DNA from: Acidobacteriota bacterium
GTDB lineage: Bacteria > Acidobacteriota > Blastocatellia > RBC074
DNA length: 60,551 nucleotides
Direction of reading: 5' to 3'
Assembly (NCBI GenBank): GCA_016789605.1
Contig: JAEUQO010000433.1
Location: 1-60,551, forward strand
Shown here: positions 26,972 through 35,489 of the stretch, one piece after another
Position numbering within the stretch: position 1 is the first letter of the stretch
Layout of the letters: each line of letters starts with the position of its first letter
Position numbers and translations under genes: made by a program
Notes under the pieces: model-generated
Told to the model about the DNA's origin: nothing
The model's database searches: none
The model's input: the letters and a program-made list of their open reading frames with translations, nothing else

Positions 26972-28213
26972 ATGCGCAAAAATAAATTCTCTCTGCTGCT
27001 CGCGAGTGTGACGTTGCTGTCCGTCATCATTTGTTGGACGGCCGTTCAACCGCACAGCCAGGCAGCGCAACCAAACCGGAGACCGGCCATGAATAATCCT
27101 GCCAGCGCCGCCGCCAACGAATTTGGCTTTGCCTTGTTTGATCAGTTACACCGTCAGGCGGCGGGCAAAAACGTGTTTCTCTCGCCGTTGAGCATCGCAA
27201 CCGCGCTGACGATGGCGTACAACGGCGCGGCGGGAACCACGCAACAAGCGATGGCGCGCACGTTGAAATTTGGCGGCGCCAGCTTGAACGATCTGAATCA
27301 GGCCAATGCCGAATTGTTGGCGCAATTGAAAGGCGCCGATCCCAAAATCGAATTGACCGTGGCCAATTCGCTCTGGGCGCGACGCGGCGTGCGTTTCAAG
27401 GAAGACTTTCTGGCGCGCAACCGGCAGTTTTTTCAGGCCGAAGTAACGGCGCTCGATTTCGCTTCGCCCACGGCCCTGAACACCATCAACGGCTGGGTCA
27501 ACCAAAACACCAAAGGCAAAATCCCCAAAATCATTGACCGCATCAACGGACAGCAAGTTCTCTTTCTGATCAACGCCGTCTATTTCAAAGGCCAATGGCA
27601 AAAACGCTTCGACGCCAAATTGACGCGTAATGAACCGTTTCATCTGCTTGGCGGTCAGCAAAAACAGCTGCCGATGATGTCGCAAGCGGGCACCTATCAA
27701 TACTTGCGCAGCGAAAAATTCCAGGCCGTCAGTTTGCCGTATGGCCAGGGCGGCGCCAGCCTGTATCTGTTTTTGCCCGACGCAAACACGTCACTGGCCG
27801 AATTTCTCAAAGGCCTGAATTACCAAAACTGGCAGCAATGGCTTGGCAGTTTTCGCAGCACTCCCGGCGACGTGAAACTTCCGCGCTTCAAACTCGATTA
27901 CGAAAGCAATCTGAATAACGCGCTCAAAGCGCTCGGCATGGAAATCGCGTTTCAAACCGGACGCGCCGATTTCAGCGGCATGCGCGCCGAACGCGATCTG
28001 TTTATTTCCGAAGTCCTTCACAAAGCCGTCGCCGAAGTAAACGAAGAAGGCACGGAAGCCTCTGCCGCCACATCTGTCGGCATGAGCGTGACTTCCATGC
28101 GCCCTGTGCAACAACGGTTCAATTTCGTGGCTGATCGGCCTTTCCTGATGGCCATCTGCAATCAGCAAACCGGTGCAATTCTGTTTTTGGGCGCAGTGCT
28201 TGATCCAAAATAG
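26972..28213 (+). CDS. serpin (serine protease inhibitor), exported
   Basis: A 413-residue serpin with an N-terminal signal or anchor (about 6-22). Core motifs are present: NVFLSPLSIATALTMAYNGA, TVANSLWARRG, INGWVNQNTKGKIPKI, LINAVYFKGQW and the C-terminal DRPFLMAI. The reactive-centre hinge EEGTEASAAT has the small residues expected of an inhibitory serpin that inserts its loop. Counting from the hinge Gly (P15), P1 falls near Thr in the GMSVTSMRP stretch; the loop side after P1 is longer than in alpha-1-antitrypsin, so P1 could be shifted, for example to the Arg. GGAGG stands seven bases before the ATG. Bacterial serpins guard against proteases; the S8 protease at 18081-22991 is a possible own target (inference). 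Confidence 0.95.
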   Translation: MRKNKFSLLLASVTLLSVIICWTAVQPHSQAAQPNRRPAMNNPASAAANEFGFALFDQLHRQAAGKNVFLSPLSIATALTMAYNGAAGTTQQAMARTLKFGGASLNDLNQANAELLAQLKGADPKIELTVANSLWARRGVRFKEDFLARNRQFFQAEVTALDFASPTALNTINGWVNQNTKGKIPKIIDRINGQQVLFLINAVYFKGQWQKRFDAKLTRNEPFHLLGGQQKQLPMMSQAGTYQYLRSEKFQAVSLPYGQGGASLYLFLPDANTSLAEFLKGLNYQNWQQWLGSFRSTPGDVKLPRFKLDYESNLNNALKALGMEIAFQTGRADFSGMRAERDLFISEVLHKAVAEVNEEGTEASAATSVGMSVTSMRPVQQRFNFVADRPFLMAICNQQTGAILFLGAVLDPK

Positions 28214-28232
28214 AGAAACCGTCTGGGTGAAT

Positions 28233-28268
28233 GGAAAACGCTCTTTCACTTTCTACCTGGCGTTTTCC
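28233..28268 (+). terminator. hairpin after the serpin gene
   Basis: GGAAAACGC (28233-28241) pairs with GCGTTTTCC (28260-28268), 19 bp after the serpin stop, followed by TGTTGTC. It is a plausible terminator, weak in its T-tract, and stands directly before the longer hairpin at 28271. Confidence 0.45.
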
Positions 28269-28270
28269 TG

Positions 28271-28320
28271 TTGTCATTTGTCATTGCCGCCAGTGTCAGC
28301 CGGGCAATGACAAATGACAA
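28271..28320. repeat. 18-bp perfect inverted repeat
   Basis: TTGTCATTTGTCATTGCC (28271-28288) pairs perfectly with its complement at 28303-28320 around a 14-base loop. Each arm contains a doubled TGTCATT unit. It lies between the convergent serpin and Nudix genes and may serve as a bidirectional 3' end structure. Confidence 0.65.
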
Positions 28321-28356
28321 CGCAAAAGAAACTGGCCGAACAGCATTTCCCTTTCA

Positions 28357-28920
28357 TCACGGCGCGACATCGCCAGCCCCCCACAGCGCATACTGCAAAA
28401 TCGCCAACACACTCAGCGCGTCGGTGATTTCTCCGCTGCGCACCATGCGTAAAGCTTCGGCAAATGGCACGCGCTCGACTTCCAGTTGCTCTGTGCCTTC
28501 AGGCTCGGCCTCGCCTTGCGCCAAATCCGTCGCCAGAAAATACAGCGCCTCTTCGTCAGAAACGGAGTTCGACAAATGCGCGCGTCCCAACAACTGCCAC
28601 GAAGCCGCCGTCAACCCGGTTTCTTCGCGCAATTCGCGTTGCGCCGCAAACAGCGGTTCTTCTTCGGCAGGACAACCGCCTTCGGGGATCTCCCACGAAT
28701 AGCAATTCAGCACGTAGCGATATTGCCCGACCAGATAGGTATAGCCCTCTGCGTCAATCGGCAACACGCCGATGGCGCGGTTCTTGTAATGTACGACGCC
28801 ATAGATGCCTGGCTGGCCGTCGGGGCGGATGACTTCGTCCTGTCGCACGCGAATCCACGAATTGTCATAAACCTCGCGGCTGGCGCGCGATTGCCAGGGA
28901 TTGGCGAATTTGTCCGTCAT
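28357..28920 (-). CDS. Nudix hydrolase, ADP-ribose pyrophosphatase type
   Basis: A 187-residue Nudix enzyme. The Nudix box is complete (GGCPAEEEPLFAAQ, then RELREETGL), binding the metal that cleaves a nucleoside diphosphate linkage. The upstream part (VRQDEVIRPDGQPGIYGVV) and downstream E-x-x-E-x-x-P context resemble ADP-sugar pyrophosphatases, so ADP-ribose or a sugar nucleotide is the likely substrate. The ATG at 28920 (MTDKFANPWQ) is preceded by AAAGGAA at a rather long spacing; frames further upstream would run into the divergent Smr gene. It shares a 101-bp divergent control region with that gene. Confidence 0.9.
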   Translation of the reverse strand: MTDKFANPWQSRASREVYDNSWIRVRQDEVIRPDGQPGIYGVVHYKNRAIGVLPIDAEGYTYLVGQYRYVLNCYSWEIPEGGCPAEEEPLFAAQRELREETGLTAASWQLLGRAHLSNSVSDEEALYFLATDLAQGEAEPEGTEQLEVERVPFAEALRMVRSGEITDALSVLAILQYALWGAGDVAP

Positions 28921-29021
28921 TGAAATGTGAAGTTCCTTTCGTCGGTTTTGTTCTGCCTGGTTGTTGCGTATGCTGTTGCGTATGCTTTGGTCGTCCTTGA
29001 GCTGACACAGGAGCACCTCTG

Positions 29022-29384
29022 ATGTTTTGGCGGCGCACGAAAAAAACACCTCTACCACAATCCGAGCCGGAGCCGCCATTGGCCCCGGACGAAGACCCAT
29101 TTGGCGAACCGGTCGTGCTCGAAATTCGCGATGTCATTGATTTGCACACCATTCCGCCGCGCCAGGTCAAAGCCGTGGTGGAAGAATATTTGCAAGAAGC
29201 GCACGCGCGGCAGTTTGCCTACGTCCGGTTGATTCACGGCAAAGGCGTCGGCGTACAACGCGAAATCGTACGCAAGATTCTCAGCCGTACGCCTTTCGTC
29301 GTGCAATTTTACGACGCGCCTCCAGAAGCGGGCGGACTGGGCGCAACCATCGCCGAACTTACACAAAACGCGGATGTCGGCTAA
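29022..29384 (+). CDS. Smr-domain protein
   Basis: A 120-residue protein made almost entirely of one small MutS-related (Smr) domain: the EIRDVIDLHTI strand, the VRLIHGKGVGVQREIVRKIL core and the closing GGLGATIAEL. Smr domains bind or nick DNA or RNA; in stand-alone forms a role in clearing stalled ribosomes or in DNA repair is known for some members. The His of DLH and the GKG loop needed for nucleic acid cleavage are present. AGGAG precedes the ATG. The stop codon lies inside a TAAAAT that resembles a -10 box for the next gene, 42 bp ahead. Confidence 0.9.
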   Translation: MFWRRTKKTPLPQSEPEPPLAPDEDPFGEPVVLEIRDVIDLHTIPPRQVKAVVEEYLQEAHARQFAYVRLIHGKGVGVQREIVRKILSRTPFVVQFYDAPPEAGGLGATIAELTQNADVG

Positions 29385-29426
29385 AATCCCGCTCCTGCAC
29401 TCAAATCCAACAAAAGGAATTCAGCA

Positions 29427-30992
29427 ATGATCAATTTGCTTCCGTTCAAGAACGAGCCGTTCACCGATTTCACCGACGAGCGCAACGCCCAGGCGATGCA
29501 ACAAGCCCTGGAAAACGTCGAAGCGCAACTCGGTCGTGACTATCCGTTGATCATCGGCGGACAGCGCGTCGAAAGCGGCATGTTGCATACATCCGTCAAT
29601 CCGTCGAAATTCACCCAGGTCATCGGGCGCGTGCATCACGCCACGCGAGAACACGCCGATCAGGCCATCGCCGCCGCCTGGAAAGCGTTTGCAACCTGGC
29701 AACACGTTCCGGCAGAACAACGCGCCAACTACCTGCACAAAGCTTGTGCGTTGATGCGCCGTCGCAAAAACGAATTCAATGCCTGGCTGGTGCTCGAAGT
29801 CGGCAAATCATGGGCCGAAGCCGAGGCCGATACCGCCGAAGCGATTGATTTCATGGAATTTTATGCGCGTCAGGCCGTGCGTTATGCCGAACCGCAACCG
29901 CTGACCACCACACCGCTGCCGTTTGAAACCAACGAACTGAAATACATTCCGCTCGGCGTTGGCATTGTTATTCCGCCGTGGAATTTCCCGCTGGCGATTT
30001 TGGCCGGTATGGCTGCCGCTGCCGTTGCCACTGGCAACACTGTCATCTTGAAACCGTCAGACGACAGCCCCGTCATCGCGGCAAAATTCATGGAGCTGAT
30101 GGAAGAAGTCAGTTTGCCGCCGGGCGTGATGAACTTCCTGCCCGGTGACGGTCCGACCGTGGGCGAATATATGGTCGAGCATCCGAAAACGCGCTTTATC
30201 TCGTTCACGGGTTCGATGGCGGTGGGTTTGCGCATCAACGAACTCGCGGCCAAACCGCGCGAAGGCCAAATCTGGATTAAACGCGTGGTCGCCGAAATGG
30301 GCGGCAAAGACACCATCGTGGTGGACGAAACCGCCGATCTGGACGAAGCCGCCGCTGGTATCGTCGCTTCGGCGTTTGGCTATTCCGGCCAGAAATGTTC
30401 GGCTTGTTCGCGCGCAGTGATTGTCGAAAGCGTCTATGACCAGGTGATTGAAAAAGTGCGCGAACGCGCCAGCAAGCTCAGCGTTGGCCCGGCCAAAGAC
30501 TTCGGCAATTTCACTGGCCCGGTTTCCAGCCAACGTTCCTACGAGAAGGTCAACAAATACATCGAAATTGGCAAAACCGAAGGCCGTGTCGTGCTCGGCG
30601 GCGGACGTCACGAATTGGCGGATGAAGGCTGGTTCGTTCCGCCGACAGTGATTGCAGACGTTGCTCCCAAAGCGCGTCTGGCACAGGAAGAAATCTTTGG
30701 CCCGGTGCTGGCCATCGTCAAAGCCAAAGACGTGGACGATGCGCTCAGCATCGCCAACAACACGATCTACGGCTTGACGGGCGCGTTTTATTCCAGTGAC
30801 CGCGAACGCATCGAACGTGCCAAGCGCGATTTCCACGTCGGCAACCTGTACATCAACCGCAAGTGCACCGGCGCATTGGTAGATGTGCATCCGTTTGGCG
30901 GATTCAATATGTCGGGTACGGATTCCAAAGCGGGCGGGCGCGATTATCTGGGCTTGTTCCTGCAAGCCAAATCCATCGCCGAGAAACTGTAA
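29427..30992 (+). CDS. pruA: 1-pyrroline-5-carboxylate dehydrogenase
   Basis: A 521-residue aldehyde dehydrogenase that oxidises glutamate-gamma-semialdehyde (P5C) to glutamate with NAD, the second step of proline breakdown. The sequence matches the P5CDH subgroup: N-terminal YPLIIGGQRVES, VGIVIPPWNFPLAI, Glu290 in VAEMGGKD as base, and GYSGQKCSACSR with the nucleophile Cys324. EEIFGPVLAIVK and FGGFNMSGTDSKAGG complete it. Length is normal for the group. AAAGGAA stands before the ATG. No proline dehydrogenase gene is in the window. It follows the Smr gene by 42 bp but may have its own promoter. Confidence 0.95.
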   Translation: MINLLPFKNEPFTDFTDERNAQAMQQALENVEAQLGRDYPLIIGGQRVESGMLHTSVNPSKFTQVIGRVHHATREHADQAIAAAWKAFATWQHVPAEQRANYLHKACALMRRRKNEFNAWLVLEVGKSWAEAEADTAEAIDFMEFYARQAVRYAEPQPLTTTPLPFETNELKYIPLGVGIVIPPWNFPLAILAGMAAAAVATGNTVILKPSDDSPVIAAKFMELMEEVSLPPGVMNFLPGDGPTVGEYMVEHPKTRFISFTGSMAVGLRINELAAKPREGQIWIKRVVAEMGGKDTIVVDETADLDEAAAGIVASAFGYSGQKCSACSRAVIVESVYDQVIEKVRERASKLSVGPAKDFGNFTGPVSSQRSYEKVNKYIEIGKTEGRVVLGGGRHELADEGWFVPPTVIADVAPKARLAQEEIFGPVLAIVKAKDVDDALSIANNTIYGLTGAFYSSDRERIERAKRDFHVGNLYINRKCTGALVDVHPFGGFNMSGTDSKAGGRDYLGLFLQAKSIAEKL

Positions 30993-31111
30993 CCCTGACG
31001 GCCTAACTGTACGCTGACACGCAATCTGACGCGGGCGATTCGCCGTATGATGAAACGGCCATCGCCCGCCGATGTGCGTACCGTACGATGACACAGTAAA
31101 GCGACCGGGTT

Positions 31112-31801
31112 ATGGCAGTTCCAAAATCACACTTTCTGGTAACAGAAACAGAATATCTGGAGCGGGAGCGGGCCGCGCAAGAACGCCATGAGTACATTGA
31201 TGGCTATGTATACGCCATGGCTGGCGAAAGCCCTGAACATGGTGAGATATGCGTAAACCTTGCTGGCATCTTGCATCCGCAACTACGTGGCACTCCTTGC
31301 CGCGCGCGCATTGCTAACTCGAAAATCCGTAGTGGACCGAGCGCGGCATTCGCACGTAACAGGAAAGGGATGTTTTCGTATCCAGATTTGTTTGTCATCT
31401 GCGGTGAGCTGGAATTCTATGATGAGCAGCGAGATGTAATTCTCAACCCAACGGTCATCTTCGAAGTTCTCTCTAATTCAACAGAATCGTTTGACCGTGG
31501 CGAAAAATTTTTGCGCTATCAGATTTGGAATCTGTCATTGCAAGATTACGTACTGATCTCGCAAACCAGTCCGACCGTTGAACACTTTTCGCGCCAATCA
31601 GACGGCAGTTGGACATATCGCGTGTTTCAGGGAGTGTCGGCCAGCTTTGCCATCAAATCCATCAAATGCACGTTCAAGCTCGCTGACATTTACGAGCGAG
31701 TAACGTTTCCACCGGAAGAGCAAACAAAACCGGCACCCAAAAAGAAATCTGTCAAAGCTGCCAAAACAAAGTCTGTCACACAAAGCAGGAGGAAGAAGTG
31801 A
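31112..31801 (+). CDS. Uma2 family (DUF820) putative restriction-like endonuclease
   Basis: A 229-residue protein of the Uma2/DUF820 family, which has the PD-(D/E)XK nuclease fold. Visible family blocks are ERERAAQERHEYIDGYVYAMAGE, then SYPDLFVICGEL with the Asp, and NPTVIFEVLSNSTE with the Glu followed by RGEKFLRYQ. The last 40 residues are a Lys/Pro-rich tail. The family is abundant in cyanobacteria and acidobacteria; its role is not established. The ATG is preceded by no clear ribosome site. Its TGA overlaps the GTG of the next gene by four bases, so translation of the two is probably coupled though their functions look unrelated. Confidence 0.85.
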   Translation: MAVPKSHFLVTETEYLERERAAQERHEYIDGYVYAMAGESPEHGEICVNLAGILHPQLRGTPCRARIANSKIRSGPSAAFARNRKGMFSYPDLFVICGELEFYDEQRDVILNPTVIFEVLSNSTESFDRGEKFLRYQIWNLSLQDYVLISQTSPTVEHFSRQSDGSWTYRVFQGVSASFAIKSIKCTFKLADIYERVTFPPEEQTKPAPKKKSVKAAKTKSVTQSRRKK

Positions 31802-32973
31802 GCAAACGAATTCTGACCGTCTGGCGAAGCGCCATGTTGTTGCTGCTGGCTGCCATTGCTGCCAACGCAGCCCCTGAAGTTGCGATTGGCAATGACTTGC
31901 CAGGTTTCACGCTTACCGATCTGAAGGGAAAATCGCATTCCCTGAAAGATTACCGCGGCCACACCGTCGTGCTGGTGTTTCTTTCGACCGAATGCCCGTT
32001 TTCTAACGCCTACCTGGAGCGTTTGCGCGCGGTGGCGACAGATTACGAACGTTACAAGGTTGTATTGCTCGGCATCAATGCGCGCCCAGCAGAAACCATC
32101 AGCGAAATTCGCCAACACGCACAACAGAACAAACTGACCTTCCCGATTCTCAAAGATGAGGCCAGTGCGGTAGCCGATCTTTACGGCGCGACACGCACGC
32201 CTGAAGTGTTCGTCGCCGATACCAACGGCGTCCTGCGTTATCACGGACGCGTTGACAATGCCAAAGACCCCGCGCGCGTCAAACGCAACGACCTGCGCGA
32301 AGCGCTCGACGAACTGCTGGCTGGAAAACCGGTCAGCATTGCGGAAACCAAATCGTTCGGCTGCCCGATCAAAATGCCGCGCAAAACTGGCGAAAGCACG
32401 GTCAGCGAAAAAACCGCCGCCGCATCAACGCCGACCGCGTCCTGGTTTCTGACTTCATTTGCGCCACAGTCCAAGCCTGCGCGCAAACCGGCAGCGACGA
32501 AACCGGCAACCAAACCTGCGCCCAAAACAGCCGGAACAGCGGCAACGCCCAAAGTCACCTTGCTCAAACCAGCGGACTTCAACAAATTCAAAGATTCCGC
32601 CAAAGGCAAAGTCCTGGTCATCAATTTCTGGGCGACGTGGTGCGGCCCGTGCGTGGCCGAGTTCCCTGAATTTGTGGCCCTCGACGCCAAATATCGCGAC
32701 CGCGGCGTCAAATTTGTCGGCTTGAGCGTGGATGACCTTGTTGATTTGAAACCAAAGGTCATTCCCTTCATCAAAGAGCAAAAGCCGCAATTTGAAATGC
32801 TGCTGGCCGAAACTGATGATTTACAGCAAATGATGGACGCCGTAGACAAAGACTGGCCCGGCACCTTGCCCGCAACCTTTGTGTATGACAAAGAGGGAAA
32901 ACTGGCCTATGTGCGTTTCGGCATCATTGACCGCGACTTGCTGGTGGATGCAATCGAAAAAGCGTTGAAGTAA
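31798..32973 (+). CDS. double thioredoxin-fold protein (peroxiredoxin-like + TlpA-like)
   Basis: A 391-residue exported protein with two redox domains. After a signal peptide (about 1-24) comes an AhpC/TSA-like redoxin domain with STECPFSN (Cys66) and ATRTPEVFVAD, plus a second Cys near 189 (SFGCPIK) that could resolve it. A Pro/Lys/Ala linker (about 215-250) leads to a TlpA-type domain with WATWCGPCVAEFP (Cys282, Cys285). The second domain could recycle the first, making a self-contained reductase (inference). The GTG start at 31798 has AGGAGG upstream and overlaps the Uma2 stop. Confidence 0.88.
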   Translation: MSKRILTVWRSAMLLLLAAIAANAAPEVAIGNDLPGFTLTDLKGKSHSLKDYRGHTVVLVFLSTECPFSNAYLERLRAVATDYERYKVVLLGINARPAETISEIRQHAQQNKLTFPILKDEASAVADLYGATRTPEVFVADTNGVLRYHGRVDNAKDPARVKRNDLREALDELLAGKPVSIAETKSFGCPIKMPRKTGESTVSEKTAAASTPTASWFLTSFAPQSKPARKPAATKPATKPAPKTAGTAATPKVTLLKPADFNKFKDSAKGKVLVINFWATWCGPCVAEFPEFVALDAKYRDRGVKFVGLSVDDLVDLKPKVIPFIKEQKPQFEMLLAETDDLQQMMDAVDKDWPGTLPATFVYDKEGKLAYVRFGIIDRDLLVDAIEKALK

Positions 32974-33033
32974 AACCGAAGGGGTAACAGCAGTATTTCC
33001 GGGGAGAGTGCTCTGGGGTTGTGCGGCGGGTGA

Positions 33034-33459
33034 TCAGTCACCTAACGGCAACCCCAAACGTTTGAAGACTTCTTTCTTCAGGTCTCTGGGGAAAATCGGC
33101 TTTTCCAGCAACACACAGTTCAACTCTTGCGCTTCAGCCTCCGTAATCTCGCCAATTTTCGCAATCACGCTGAGCACGATGGCTGGCATATGCAATCCCG
33201 CCTGACGCAGCTCCTTGAGCAAGATTTTCCCCAGCGAAATGTCGTCGTCCGCCTCGTCTCTATTTTTGGCTTCTTTCCCCGGTGGAATCACCAAATCCAC
33301 CAGCAACAAATCAGATTGCCGAATTTCATCCAGACTCGCCATCGCTTCGGCATAGGTGCGGTAGGGTTTGATCGTGAACCCCGCCTTGAGCAACGGTCGC
33401 ACGACCACATCAATCTCTTCAGCATCGTCTTCGATCCAACTAATCACCTTGCTGCTCAT
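33034..33459 (-). CDS. stand-alone receiver (REC) protein with enlarged loop
   Basis: A 141-residue response-regulator receiver domain without output domain. Acidic pocket WIEDDAEE, phospho-acceptor Asp55 in LLLVDLVIPPG and Lys in LLEKPIFP are in place. After the Asp there is an extra charged stretch (KEAKNRDEADDDISLG, about 61-76) that ordinary CheY-like domains lack. AGGAG lies before the ATG at 33459. It is the third gene of a minus-strand set after the PocR-type kinase (47 bp apart), so it is probably that kinase's partner. With no DNA-binding part, it must act through protein contact or as a phosphate relay. Confidence 0.85.
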   Translation of the reverse strand: MSSKVISWIEDDAEEIDVVVRPLLKAGFTIKPYRTYAEAMASLDEIRQSDLLLVDLVIPPGKEAKNRDEADDDISLGKILLKELRQAGLHMPAIVLSVIAKIGEITEAEAQELNCVLLEKPIFPRDLKKEVFKRLGLPLGD

Positions 33460-33506
33460 ACGATCTCCTTTCAAGTGGTTTTGATTGTCCTTCTATCAGA
33501 AACAGC

Positions 33507-34811
33507 TCATTTCGGTTGTGTAAGCGGAAGCCACACTGTGAATTCCGTCAAGTAAGGGCAATTGACGTCGGTTTGCGGATCACCGACCGGTTGGCTATGA
33601 ACCGCAATGGTGCCGTTATGCTTTTCGATGATGCGCTTGGTTAACGCCAACCCCTGCCCTGATCCGGTTCGATATTCTTCCAAACGCAGTTTGCCTTTAT
33701 ACCCTTCTTCAAACACCCTCTCATATTCGTCTTCCAAAATGCCGATGCCGTAATTGCTGATCTGGAGTTTGAATCCGTGTTCAGCATAAAACCCGCGCAC
33801 CTCAACACGGCGATCGCCGTACTTGCTGCCGCGGAAAGAATATTTGACGGCATTGTGAACCAGGTTGTTGAAGGCTTGTTGCAGGTGCACTTGCGACGCC
33901 TGCACCATGATTTTCAGATGCTCTGGTTTGATCTCTTCGCGGATGACGACATTTTTTTGTTGTGCAAACGGATGAACCAACGAAATGGCCGCCGTGATCA
34001 AATTGCGTAAGTCTTGTTGCCGAAAACGATAGTCTTCGGGCAGATATTCGCCGCGCATCAGACTTTGCAACACCATGCTGACGCCTTTGCATTTGGCCTC
34101 AACATTTTTAGCCGCCATGCGAAACCAATCCAAACTCGTTTCAGCGCCGCGCAATTCCCGCACCGGTTTCAATTCGTCTTCCAGTTCCGCAGCCCAGCCC
34201 ATGGCAGCCTGCACCTGCAATTGCACGTCGTGGAATGCGATCAGCATATGACGTTCTTTGTCCTTTAAATGCCGATATACGACCTGCTCCACAACTTTGG
34301 CCAAATAAGCACGCAACAAGCGTCGTTCCTCTTTGCTGCGCCGCAATTCTTCGCTGAACAACAACCGATTGATTTCCGCCGCTTGCTCGTCAGCGACATT
34401 CAGACCTCGCATCAATTGATCATGCCGATTTTGTCGTTGCTGACGAAGGTCGTCTTCGCCATCTCGGTCATCCAGAAACGCACCAAATTGCAGCACGGCA
34501 ACTGTTTCCCCATCCACAACGATGGGATAGATTTCTGTGGTTAACCCAGCATGACACATCACGGTTGAGGGGTCCGTGGACTTAAGTCCTTCGACAATTC
34601 GCGCCGTCATATCATCTCGGCAAGCTGACTCGCCCCCTTTGATTGCCCACAGCGCCCGGCAATGATCTGGAAAGTGTTCTCGATCTGCGTGTACGAGCTG
34701 AGTGTATTTGCCATCGGAACCACGTTCGTAAATCGCAATCGGCGTATTGCTTGCAAGTGCAAATGATTCCAACAACGCGTGAATCATTTCCTTGGCCTGA
34801 ATGCTAAACAT
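33507..34811 (-). CDS. histidine kinase with PocR-type sensory domain
   Basis: A 434-residue soluble kinase. Residues about 5-115 form a PocR-like ligand domain with its typical cysteines (SACRDDM, Cys64; TVMCHAGLTTEIYPI, Cys86), known to bind small molecules such as hydrocarbon or alcohol derivatives. A helical linker leads to a phospho-acceptor region with FHDVQLQ (His194), unlike the usual HExxxP box, and then the ATPase domain: N-box NNLVHNAVKYSF, a G1 box ISNYGIGI in which the usual Asp is replaced, and GSGQGLALTKRIIEKHNG. No membrane segment is visible, so the signal is cytoplasmic. AGGAGG precedes the ATG. It is 28 bp after the MerR-like gene and 47 bp before the receiver gene. Confidence 0.9.
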   Translation of the reverse strand: MFSIQAKEMIHALLESFALASNTPIAIYERGSDGKYTQLVHADREHFPDHCRALWAIKGGESACRDDMTARIVEGLKSTDPSTVMCHAGLTTEIYPIVVDGETVAVLQFGAFLDDRDGEDDLRQQRQNRHDQLMRGLNVADEQAAEINRLLFSEELRRSKEERRLLRAYLAKVVEQVVYRHLKDKERHMLIAFHDVQLQVQAAMGWAAELEDELKPVRELRGAETSLDWFRMAAKNVEAKCKGVSMVLQSLMRGEYLPEDYRFRQQDLRNLITAAISLVHPFAQQKNVVIREEIKPEHLKIMVQASQVHLQQAFNNLVHNAVKYSFRGSKYGDRRVEVRGFYAEHGFKLQISNYGIGILEDEYERVFEEGYKGKLRLEEYRTGSGQGLALTKRIIEKHNGTIAVHSQPVGDPQTDVNCPYLTEFTVWLPLTQPK

Positions 34812-34839
34812 ACGACCTCCTTTTGCTGGCTGTTACCGC

Positions 34840-35340
34840 TTATTGGTCGTCATTCTCATATTGACGCAACAAATCCCAAACGGCTTTGCGAACGTTATCT
34901 CCGCGCGGACGGCTGCGCGCAATTTCAATCAGTAAATCTATTGTTTCTGAATGGAGCAATTCGACTGGCTCATTGGGCGCTTCACTGCTCAGGTGATTCT
35001 TGCGCCGCCGCTTCACTAAGGCTCTCAAATTTCTGATCGCCTCCAATGGCTCCTGTTCTTGCAGCAACTCTACCCGGTATAACTGCTCCAACATTTCCAG
35101 TGTCGCATACTGATCATCCGGGTGATATTTGTACGCATTTCGGATTTCCTCTTTGAGCTTGTTGCGAACCCTTTCGGCAATCGCCAGCAAATGCTCTCTT
35201 CTATAAATCCGCTGCCCTTTCTTATCGCGCTTGGCGGCGGTGATCTCTCCTTGATCTTCCCAGCGAAAAAGAGTCGTTCGCGATAAGCCGAAAAAGCGGC
35301 AAATGTCTGCTGGTGAGTATTCTCGTTCTTCTTTTGACAT
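34840..35340 (-). CDS. MerR-like DNA-binding regulator
   Basis: A 166-residue regulator. Residues about 7-60 form a MerR-type winged helix-turn-helix (YSPADICRFFGLSRTTLFRWEDQG, then the wing RIYRREHLLAI). The rest is helical and charged, without the long dimer coil and metal cysteines of classical MerR. The ATG at 35340 has GAGG six bases upstream. It heads the set MerR-like - PocR kinase - receiver, and an 8-bp palindrome in the gap upstream (35480-35500) is a good candidate for its binding site. It may control its own operon and the divergent 68-residue gene. Confidence 0.85.
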   Translation of the reverse strand: MSKEEREYSPADICRFFGLSRTTLFRWEDQGEITAAKRDKKGQRIYRREHLLAIAERVRNKLKEEIRNAYKYHPDDQYATLEMLEQLYRVELLQEQEPLEAIRNLRALVKRRRKNHLSSEAPNEPVELLHSETIDLLIEIARSRPRGDNVRKAVWDLLRQYENDDQ

Positions 35341-35461
35341 AGAAACCTCGGTTGCCTGCCAACCGTTACTGCCAAGCTGCCTCAGCACTTCCTTTTTAAA
35401 TACAAACGGAAAACAACCTTACTGCCCACAAAGAAAAATGTAAACACAGAAGACATTCTCC

Positions 35462-35489
35462 TTGACCACTTACGGCATATCGGTATACA
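35462..35489 (+). promoter_or_regulatory. candidate promoter overlapping a palindrome
   Basis: TTGACC (35462-35467) and TATACA (35484-35489) with a 16-bp spacer, pointing to the 68-residue gene. The -10 box lies inside the left half of the palindrome, so a protein bound there would control it. The leader would be about 180 bases. Confidence 0.4.

Noticed and set aside
31286..31304. TGGCACTCCTTGC resembling a sigma54 -24/-12 site
   Set aside because: The spacing is two bases too short and it lies within the Uma2 coding region.
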